23,551 bases of DNA, from contig CALSCP010000863.1 of assembly GCA_943704425.1 (NCBI GenBank), positions 1-23,551 on the forward strand, read 5' to 3'. Positions within the stretch are counted from its first letter, which is position 1; the number at the start of each line of letters is the position of its first letter. Source of the DNA: Ministeria vibrans ATCC 50519. Taxonomy: Eukaryota; Opisthokonta; Filasterea. Positions 10,331-23,551 of this stretch are shown piece after piece. The notes under the pieces are model-generated. The model did no database searches. It saw only the letters and a program-made list of their open reading frames with translations, and had not been told where the DNA came from. Made by a program: the position numbers and the translations under genes.

Positions 10331-10689
10331 GCTTGGTGTAAACAAAAAAAAAAAATGTGTGTGTAATGTTGTTGTTTTATTCTCTGATCTCGCGGAAGGA
10401 AACTTATCCTCGGTGTATCCTCGCGAGCCATCGAGACAGTGACGCCACTTTACACTTCAGTAAATAGTGAGTACTGACTAATGAGTACTCCATACGGAGT
10501 ACTGAGTGACACTTGGGGCGCTGACAGAGCTCATGGCTCAATCAAAATTGTGTGACATATGTGAAACTCACTCCCACATATACCCCGAAAAAAAGTAATC
10601 AGTTCGTTACTCATTTTGTTCTGTGCTCGCCTTTCGCCTCCGCTCGACACCTCCGTCTAAACCCGACCAACGCACACGGCGCCAGCACC
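10331..10689. promoter_or_regulatory. Divergent promoter region, DMAP1 / HSF-like gene A
   Basis: These 359 bases separate two opposite start codons. After an A-rich and TG-rich stretch next to DMAP1 comes a cluster of GAGTACT/TGACTA elements (10465-10510), including a perfect hairpin. A pyrimidine-rich segment leads to the ATG at 10690, whose context GCCAGCACC ATG is a good Kozak match. I see no clear heat shock element (alternating GAA/TTC) here. No other gene is visible. Confidence 0.6.
10484..10503. promoter_or_regulatory. Perfect 8-bp inverted repeat AGTACTCC/GGAGTACT
   Basis: AGTACTCC (10484-10491) and GGAGTACT (10496-10503) are exact reverse complements around an ATAC spacer. A third copy of the GAGTACT core lies at about 10469-10475. 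Its place between two divergent genes suggests a dimeric transcription factor site, though that is inference. Confidence 0.6.
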
Positions 10690-12775
10690 ATGTCACAGTC
10701 GGTAGGAGTTGTTTGGACCTTTTTTCTAACAACATTCACGCACGCACTCGAATCGCCCCTTACACTGCTTTAACTTGACAGAGTGGTACCGCACGAAACT
10801 CCATGGAGTCGTCCGACTCACGCGGGGATAATGCACCTGGAAGTGATACCAAACAAAGGGCAATGGAATTGCTTGGTCATCTTCCCTACAACGCCGACGA
10901 GGTTCACCCTGATATGCACGGATTATGGCAGTTGATCAATGACAGGGTATGTTGCCGGCAAAAATGCGCGCATCGGACGCTCTGAACGTGAGAAAAGCTC
11001 ACCGTGAGAACTAAACTGTTCGGTTTTAACACCTCTACAGCAATCGCATCAATGGCTCTTCTGGAGTGCCGATGGCCTCGCCTTTCTTGTAAAGTACTCC
11101 AAGGAGTTTGAACGGTCCCGTTTGCGCTTCTACTTTCGCGTAAGAAACGAGACAGCGTGCAAAGAGTGTGTTTCGGAATGCAGCTTGGTAACACCTCGTT
11201 CCGTCGCTGTTCATTTTCGCAGAAGGCAACCGTTCGAAGCTTTGTCCGCAAGCTTGAAGCGTTCCAATTCAAAAGGTATGCATGATCCTTGGCTTCTGAC
11301 CTCCAAGAACACCCTGTGGAAGGCAGAACCATTGGGGGTGTCGACCTTTTTTTTTCTTTTTCGTTTCGTTTCTCGCTTTGCTTTCTCAGCTCTGACCTTC
11401 CATTTCTTGCCATAGAGTCGAATTCAGCGCGGGCGAGCAGCCGGAAGGCGATTGGGTGAAGCTGATGGTACGCCGGCGCAGTTCTTTCCAGCGCATTGCG
11501 CTCGTCTCAACCAGCGTCCTTTTTTTTTTGTGTGTTTGTGTGTCTCTTTTTGTAGCATCCCAACTTCCAGCGCGAGCAGCCATCTCTGCTGCGCGACATA
11601 CAAGTGTCCGAAGTAACCCATTCTCCCGTGTGGCGAGTCACCTCAGCGCAAGAGTAAGTCGTTGCGTCTTTATTTGTCTTTTTTTTTTTTTTTTTTCTCC
11701 CCGCTCCCCCAACGTGTCATCCCACCCTCCTCGGCCGTTATTTCAACCTTCTTTATGCACCACCACCTCGTTGGCTTTCAATCCATCGTCACTCCGTCAC
11801 CATCTATGCGTCCTCACGTTATTTGCACATTGTTCAATGTGACGTCAGTATCACTATTCGGCCTTTTATTATTCATTTATTATAAATTTCCTTTTTCACT
11901 CCCGTCGTCGTAGCATGGAACGGGCATTATCCGATAAAGCAAATCGAGTGGCGAAACGCACACACGCTGCCTCTCTGCAGCAGCGCACTCCACCCGCAGC
12001 ACACAAGCGAAGCAACTCACAGCAACAGCCACAGCAGCATCAAAACGTTCCTTATCAGCATGATTCTCAATTGACTTTGGTCAATATGGACGATGGCCTG
12101 CCATGGAAACGGCAACGAACTGTTATCATGTCGATGGGCCCATTTGATACCGAGTCGTCGTGTACATCGCTTGCCTCGCCTGTCGTGAGTACGGCGACGC
12201 CGGCCGGTGTGAGCTCGAATGCCTTTGGCACCGCTTGCGGAGTGCCTCTATCACGCGATCCCAGTCTGCCCGCCGCCACCACCTCCGCCACTTCCTTATC
12301 CTCCTCTCGTCCCTCGTACCTGCCCCCGCCATCATCTTCTACTCCACTCAGGTCCACGCGACTCCAGCCAAGAAGCAGTACCTCCAGCACAGGTCATATG
12401 GCATCAACAGCATCGCTCTCCCCGCACGAGCCCCAACAGACCTACTCTTCTCTTGCCTCTGGTCGCACCATCAACAGCGCCGAGACGTCACAGTCGTCGC
12501 TCTACTCGCTCCTTGAATCTTCTTCCGCCTCCTCCCTCTACTCTATTCCACCCTCCTGCACTGCTGCAGTCCAGCCTGCCTGCTCGACAACCGCCATCAC
12601 CGAGGGCGCTGGTGGCGGCAACACCTACTTGTCCCCCTCCCATTTCTCGTGTGCTCCTTGCCCTTACCCTAGCCAACAAGACATCCTCTTTTTTGCGCCG
12701 TGTCCCGCCCAGCAGCCCTTCTCATCTCACTTCACGCCCACTCCGTGGACACCGCAACAGCAGGCTCGCCACTGA
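10690..12775 (+). CDS. HSF-type DNA-binding domain protein A
   Basis: This is a predicted 446-residue nuclear transcription factor with a heat shock factor-type winged-helix domain. Exons: 10690-10701, 10782-10946, 11041-11139, 11223-11275, 11416-11467, 11556-11653, 11914-12775. The domain spans about 50-145: LWQLINDR, QSHQWLFWSADGLAFLV, LRFYFRKATVRSFVRKLEAF (recognition helix), WVKLMHPNFQRE and LLRDIQ. These match HSF features such as SFVRQLN and the wing-end HPxFxR. It lacks the usual KLWTLV start and NMYGF after the helix. The upstream block LLGHLPYNADEVHPDM is shared with the next gene. After the domain the chain is Ser/Pro/Gln-rich with a basic WKRQR (224-228). I see no heptad repeat for HSF trimerisation. 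The four-codon first exon is supported by frame and start context; an internal ATG at 10803 is the alternative start. Confidence 0.85.
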
Positions 12776-13342
12776 GCGAGACCAAACATTTAACTGAAGA
12801 ATACACCACACACAATTCCACCATCCCTCTGACACTACCTACAGCCGCTCAGATCTCGGTCTGGTCGCAGCATCAAAAAATTGACGAATGAGAAGATGGA
12901 GAGGGGAAAGGGGAGAGGGGAGAGAGGAGAGGGGAGACAGAGAGAGAATGAGACGCTCGAGACAATTGAGACACAACAAACAAATTTCTGGCCTCTTTAA
13001 ATTCTTGCAGTTGTCTTCATTCCTCTTCTCTTCACGACAGACTGAATCTCTCTTGTCGTCTCAGAGTCTTGACACTATAAATTATGAAAAGCATTCGTAT
13101 TTGTTCCGTCGGATCCCCGTTGGATCTAACCACCGAAATAGCAATTACGCAAGTAAAATAATACGATTATACGTAACACAAATCAAAATTGTTCTTTGCG
13201 TTGGAGAATAATTGAAAACGGAAAGCCCCTTCTTACAAGACTTCGGAGCCACCCGCCTAGGTGGTAGTTTTTTTTGAGTTGTGTTTGGGTCGAGTGACAG
13301 TTTGATCCTATCCTGACTTCCCTCGGCGCCTTTCACCACCTT
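12776..13342. other. Intergenic region between the two HSF-like genes
   Basis: These 567 bases hold the 3' end of gene A and the promoter of gene B. A GA/GGGGA purine tract lies at 12889-12957, followed by AT-rich sequence to about 13215. A short CCACC...GGTGG inverted repeat sits near 13247-13262. I find no AATAAA and no gene. Confidence 0.6.
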
Positions 13343-15751
13343 ATGGCATCAGATATGAGTGTCGCAGCACCCACCTATCGCGCAGCAGACATGAATTTGC
13401 CATTGTCGACCGTGGAGGCATCCAGTCACACCGTCTCTGACTTGCTCGGTGACTTTTCATACAATCAGTCGCAGATTCATGCGGACATTCGCGCCCTGTG
13501 GCAGATCCTACGCGACGAGGTACGCTGTGCTGTGCTGTGCTGCATGTGGCCTCATTTTGTGCCGCGCCCCGTTTGCTCTCTTATCGTGTCTCAATTTTTC
13601 CCGTTGTTATCATCGCTCATATCCCCAACAAAAAAAAAAAAAAAAAGTCGCTTGTTTTCTCGGAAGTTGTGCCGTTCCTGACGCTTAGTTTGCCTCTTCC
13701 TGTAGCAATCGGCGCCTTGGATCCATTGGTGCAACGAAGGTCGATCCTTCTGTCTTGTGGATGACAGCGAGTTTGTCAAAGGGCGACTGCGCTTTTTCTT
13801 CAAGGTTGATTCCACGCCTCTCGGTCGCTTTTCCCCTCTCAACATTCTTCCACTTCACCTGTAGAAAGTCACCTTTCGCTCTTTCTTGCGAAAGTTTGTC
13901 AATCTTGGCTTTACCGAGTAAGATGCATTCTGGTTTGGGCCAACCCCCGCCCCGCCGCATGCCCCTCCCTGCACGCACTGAAATCCTCTCACTCTCACGC
14001 GCACCCCGCCTGGTTCACTTGTGTCAACCCGTTGGGCCCCATGGCTAGCCATAATCTTCCCGTTCCGCTCGTGTTTTTGTTTTGGAACTCAAATCCCGTG
14101 GACCCAAATACAAAATGCATTCCGTCACGCGCCAACACACCCTGAACCGCGTCTCCCATTGGCCCAACTCCCATCTACCTGAGCCGTGCATTTTGTTCTT
14201 TTATCGTTGTGGGCGACAAGACGTCTCTGCTTCGCACGCCGTCAGCGAAGGAGACGAGTCAGTTTCATTCTTTTTTTTTTTTTCAACCGCTCGCCTCAAC
14301 CGCGAGCGAGCCCGCTCTGGGGTCTGATTTGTTTCTTTGTTGCATCGTCTACTGCCATTGCTTGATATCAATGATGTGCTCCTTTCTGTGGAAATGCGTC
14401 CAGCATCATTGGGCACGAGCGGGAAACGGGCAAATTTATCTCACTCGGTTTGTTTATTTTTTGCGTTTTTCGTAGAAGTCTAATTCTCCCGACGCCAACA
14501 GATCCACGCGTTTGGTCTGTTCTCACGGTAAGCCAAGACCATGCAATAGTATGTGTGACTCCACTAGGCGTTCTCTCCGGCGGAATGGGTCGCCTCAGAG
14601 TAGTGGGAGTTGAACAAGTTGTGCTCAGATACAAAATTGCCATTGCGCTTTCTTTACAAGGCGCTCTTTACGAGCCTTCATTCCCTGTAATGAATGTGTT
14701 GCACATTGTCGACGCCCAGCTCGGGAGTTGGTCGTTTTTGTGCGCAAGAGCGAATTATTTCTTATGTTTGGTTTTGTGACGAATCACCAAACCAGTCGTG
14801 TTTCTGAACTGTCTGTCTACCCTACACCGTCTGTTGCTTGTTTTTGTCATTGGTTCACGTTTTGGTGTGTTGCGCGAAGAGAGTGACGGAGTGGGGAGTG
14901 ACTGAGAAAAAAAAATACAAATTCGCTTCGCTTTGCTTTGTACTTCTTGTGCGCGTGTCGTTGGACGCCGCGAAGAGAATACACGCGAAGAAGTACATCA
15001 CTACCTCCCACGCTCTCTTATCGGCTCTTGTGTTGTTTGTTTTCTGTAGCACGAGTGGTTTTGTCGTGACTCTCCCGAGTTGCTCTCACACATCTCTCCC
15101 ATTGGCGAAACGACGCTCTTACGCAAACGTAAACTTCTCATGAGGTGAGTCACAACGGGTTGTAGCGTTTCCTTTTTTTTCTTCTTTTGTTTCTCTTTCT
15201 CACTCCTCTCTCTTTGTCTCCTCTCTCTCTCCCTTTCTCTTTCTCTCTCTCTCCCTCTTTGTTCTTTCAATGGCTCTAGCAGCAACAGCCAAGATGAAGG
15301 GTATGGGCACGAGAAGCACGAGGGCAGCCACAGCAGCAACGACGACGACGAGCACACGCAAATGCATCAGTATCAACCACAACAACAACAACAACAGGTT
15401 TTCGCTGGCGCCGAGTATCGCTCCGTCCCCACGATGTATCGTGAGCCTGTCGCGCACACTGCTCACCACCCCTTCTCCGTCTACCCATCGCAACACACAC
15501 AGTCACAGCCACCACGGCCATCACGCCCCGGCCAAGTGCAGCACACTGCGTCAACCATTGCCCCTTCCACATCAACCGTGAGCATGGCACCAGCATCGAC
15601 TGTCGCCAGCGCCTACTCTCTCCCTCCTCCTCCCCCTGCAATGCTGGACTGGTTCCGATCCGCCCCTGCCCTTCCTTTCGACATCTCTCCTCTGCTCAAC
15701 GAGCACTGGCGTCTCATTCAGCTTCGCCAGGCGCGGCAATCCGGGCAATGA
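13343..15751 (+). CDS. HSF-type DNA-binding domain protein B
   Basis: A predicted 315-residue paralogue of the preceding gene. Exons: 13343-13519, 13706-13804, 13865-13917, 14476-14527, 15050-15144, 15280-15751. The domain reads ALWQILRDE, QSAPWIHWCNEGRSFCLV, LRFFFKVTFRSFLRKFVNLG when spliced from residues 51 to 110, then RVWSVLT, HEWFCRDSPELLSHI. The middle exons are 99, 53 and 52 nt, the same as in gene A, and both genes encode 59 codons before the first domain intron. The shared upstream block here is LLGDFSYNQSQIHADI. Gene B differs at the HPxF position (HEWF). It then has a basic LLRKRKLL (about 148-155), a Gln run from a CAA repeat (15382-15398) and a Pro/Ser/Gln-rich tail. No trimerisation coiled coil is evident. 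Introns 3 and 4 are long (558 and 522 nt) and I see no gene inside them. The DNA target is unknown. Confidence 0.85.
15171..15269 (+). repeat. Polypyrimidine tract in HSF-like gene B intron 5
   Basis: About 100 bases of CT and T-rich sequence immediately precede the acceptor GGCTCTAG (15272-15279). Segments such as TTTGTTTCTCTTTCTCAC resemble the repeat unit in the transporter intron 7. Confidence 0.8.
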
Positions 15752-15774
15752 GGAAACCAAACCAAAAGCTGTAC

Positions 15775-15780
15775 AATAAA
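15775..15780 (+). terminator. AATAAA poly(A) signal of HSF-like gene B
   Basis: AATAAA lies 24 bases after the TGA stop, in an AT-rich context. It fits the end of the 3' UTR and leaves about 140 bases as promoter for the next gene, whose start codon is at 15921. Confidence 0.7.
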
Positions 15781-15920
15781 ATATATTATTTTTCTCATTC
15801 ATTCAACAAACACAAAAGTGTTCCGCGTCAGACTGAAAAATATATTCAATGATAATTTTATAGACATTAATTATTTTCATAGGACATAGTTCACTCTTCT
15901 CCGTTGAATTGTTTATTGTT

Positions 15921-21649
<5,729 letters not shown>

Positions 21650-21691
21650 ACAAATTATAATGAATACAATATGCAAGCAAATAACTATTAA

Positions 21692-21774
21692 GTAGACACT
21701 TTGTCCATTGTAGGCGACTAAACCCAACGCGTAGGTAGACACTTTGTCAATAGGCGACTAAACCTAACGTGTAG
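21692..21774. repeat. Two-copy tandem repeat downstream of the ATPase gene
   Basis: Unit 1 (21692-21734, 43 bases) and unit 2 (21735-21774, 40 bases) both begin GTAGACACTTTGTC and share GGCGACTAAACC then AACG(C/T)GTAG. They differ by a 3-base indel near the middle and a few substitutions. They lie 43 bases past the stop codon, in the 3' UTR or spacer. The spacer 21650-21903 holds no gene; no canonical AATAAA was found. Confidence 0.85.
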
Positions 21775-21811
21775 CGGGGGTTTTAATATTGTGCTGTCCA
21801 TAGTCTTGTTT

Positions 21812-21839
21812 CACACACATACACACACACACACACACA
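21812..21839. repeat. CA microsatellite upstream of GH35 gene
   Basis: A short CA run broken by one T lies about 65 bases before the GH35 start codon, in the promoter or 5' UTR. Confidence 0.85.
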
Positions 21840-21903
21840 AGTTTTGACATTGAGTTCAGCTCTCGATTGAGTCCATTCTTTCATCTTTTATTATTATTGT
21901 TCT

Positions 21904-23388
21904 ATGGAGATGCGCACCACGCTGGCACTTGTTGCTCTGGGCATCATTGCAGCGTGTACATGGGGCGTGGACGCGCGCACGGTGTCGTACGACTCGCGAT
22001 CGATGCTTTTCGATGGCCAACGACAGCTTCTTCTGTCGGGCAGCCTGCACTACGAGCGCATTGATCCAAGTACGCTGATGTGCTGCTGAGTGAGTGTCGA
22101 GCTGCTCGTGCTCTCCCCCGCCCCTTGTCGTGGCCGCTTCTCTTTTGCGGTTTTCTTTCTCGAGATTCAACTCACTCTCGATTGATTTTTGCATGATTAT
22201 TGACAGATGACTACGATCGCGTCCTATCGTACGCCGTGGCCCTTGGCCTGAACACGATTGAGACGTATGTCTTCTGGGACGTGCACATGCCCTCGCAGGA
22301 GAACGCTACCTTCTCAGGATTCACTCTGGGCGGCGGGGGAGGCTGGGCCGACCTGAGCGACTTTGTGCGTCGCGTTGCAGCGCACAAACTGAATCTTGTG
22401 GTGCGCATTGGGCCGTACGTCTGCGCAGAGGTACCCACCCACCATTTTGCACCACCCACAACACCACGCGTGTGTGTGAATGAGCCTCGCGTAGCATTAC
22501 TATGGCGGAATTCCGCTGTGGATGCGCCACAGCGGCGCCCAGTGCTACCGCTGCGCCGATCCCGTGTTCGAGCGCGAAATGGAACGCTTCGTGACGCTCG
22601 TCGTCAACGAGATTCGTCCCCAGCTTGCCTCCAACGGAGGCCCTGTCATCATGCTTCAGATTGAGGTACGAGCGCAGGAAAGACACACCCAAAACAAAAA
22701 CAAACACTGTCAAATCTTAGAACGAATTCAATGGCGATCAAAAATACCTTACTTGGGCAGTACACATGGCGCGCAATCTGACAACGGACGTTCCTTGGAA
22801 CCTTTGTCATGACGTATAACCAGAAAAAGCTCATGAAGAATAACTTATAATTTGTGCGTTCAGGTGAAGCTCTGTGGTGCAATCAACAATGGCCAACAAC
22901 TCGCCCTGTGCACAATCAACGGGTACCGACTTTACACTGCCTCAACTCGTCACACTCAATTATCGTATTTTAATACTATGCAGTTTCTGGGAGGAGCGAC
23001 GCGACTTCCAGAACCAGCCTTCGCCAGGATGGATTGAGAAGCAGCGCTCACTCAACCCCGAACAGCCCCTCTACTGGACCGAAGACCAAGGCTGGTTCGA
23101 CCAATGGTACGCTTAGTCTACTCACTTAAGTGAGACGTGTACTATTTAACTCCCACACACACACACACACACAAACGCACCTCATTTAGGGGTCTTGCGA
23201 TGCGCGTGCGCGATCCCACCGACACTATTTTCGGCGTCGCTCGTTGGATTTCGCGCGGTGGCAGTGCTCACAACTTCTACATGCTCTCCGGTGGCTCCAA
23301 CTTTGGTCGGTCAGCCGGTGGTGAGGTCATCACAGCCTACGCTCCCGTACACTCTAAGCACACTAAGGACGTTCACACACACACACAC

Positions 23389-23446
<58 letters not shown>

Positions 23447-23551
23447 CGTTCTTTCACTTTCTCTCTTTCTCTCTCTCTCTCTCTCAATTTTTTTCTGTTC
23501 AGGACACTGTGATTGACTATCTGCTTCTCCCACACCAACCCAACTTTGACT
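21904..23551 (+). CDS. GH35 beta-galactosidase, plant type, 3' end beyond window
   Basis: Family GH35 enzymes remove terminal beta-galactose from glycans, usually in lysosomes, vacuoles or outside the cell. Exons: 21904-22069, 22207-22430, 22495-22665, 22721-22813, 22864-22922, 22984-23106, 23190-23346, 23503 to the edge. A signal peptide (TLALVALGIIAACTWG, likely cut after VDA about residue 24) precedes VSYDSRSMLFDGQRQLLLSG. Conserved blocks follow: TIETYVFWDVH, RIGPYVCAE, YGGIPLW, GGPVIMLQIE then NEF, CTING, YWTED, and RGGSAHNFYMLSGGSNFGR. By family comparison E189 (of QIENEF) is the acid/base and E271 (of WTED) the nucleophile. An intron separates the E and N of IENE. The order matches plant BGAL proteins closely. 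A second in-frame ATG at 21910 is a possible start. The C-terminal beta domains are outside the window. Confidence 0.92.
23393..23485 (+). repeat. CT microsatellite in GH35 intron 7
   Basis: About 24 CT units (23393-23441), a short mixed pyrimidine stretch and another CT block (to 23485) lead to the acceptor TTCTGTTCAG (23493-23502). CT is on the sense strand and fills most of intron 23347-23502. Confidence 0.92.

Noticed and set aside
12160-12797. 192-codon and 118-codon Pro/Ser-rich frames overlapping the HSF-like gene A tail
   Set aside because: They are shadows of the low-complexity exon 7. The chosen frame is the one continuous with the DNA-binding domain through phase-correct splicing.
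12888-13211. 107-codon plus-strand frame between the HSF-like genes
   Set aside because: It begins in a GA-rich purine tract and continues through AT-rich sequence. It has no recognisable domain and no conserved splice context.
13918-15049. Genes nested in the long introns 3 and 4 of HSF-like gene B
   Set aside because: The frames there are short, lack family resemblance and are pyrimidine-rich. No tRNA or snoRNA box pattern was evident by eye; a covariance-model scan would settle this.

Overview
This window is nuclear DNA from a unicellular eukaryote. It holds seven protein genes split by about 43 hand-placed GT-AG introns, coding sequence of mixed GC, long dinucleotide microsatellites, and proteins whose relatives are eukaryotic only (WDR11, SLC49/FLVCR transporters, DMAP1/SWC4, HSF-type DNA-binding domains, an Hsp90-like-ATPase/DUF3684 giant, a plant-type GH35 beta-galactosidase). 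Interspersed Ser, Gly, Gln and His runs and this gene set suggest a free-living protist. An amoebozoan is my best guess, but the sequence alone does not fix the lineage.

Layout: WDR11 (minus, 122-4422, C-terminus beyond the left edge) is divergent from an SLC49-type MFS transporter (plus, 4660-7417, 12 exons). The transporter converges on a DMAP1/SWC4 gene (minus, 7488-10330, 11 exons, with a 10-N assembly gap in intron 1). DMAP1 is divergent from the first of two tandem HSF-like transcription factor genes (plus, 10690-12775 and 13343-15751). These are followed by a 1,802-residue protein with an N-terminal GHKL/Hsp90-like ATPase, a CUE domain and a C-terminal HELAH metalloprotease-like motif (plus, 15921-21649), and by a secreted GH35 beta-galactosidase (plus, 21904 to beyond the right edge).

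The genes do not form one pathway. They cover vesicle tethering (WDR11), small-molecule transport (SLC49), chromatin remodelling and acetylation (DMAP1), transcription (HSF-like pair), a possible chaperone/protease (DUF3684 type) and glycan hydrolysis (GH35). All exon coordinates come from reading the sequence, checking phase continuity across each junction and comparing with remembered family sequences; no transcript data were available.

Most notable are: the HSF-like pair, whose DNA-binding-domain exons have identical lengths (99, 53 and 52 nt) although the proteins have diverged and neither shows the usual trimerisation coiled coil; the ATPase-CUE-HELAH architecture; long CT microsatellites that are CT on the sense strand of the host intron, mostly next to the 3' splice site; and a high share of GTAC 5' splice sites.
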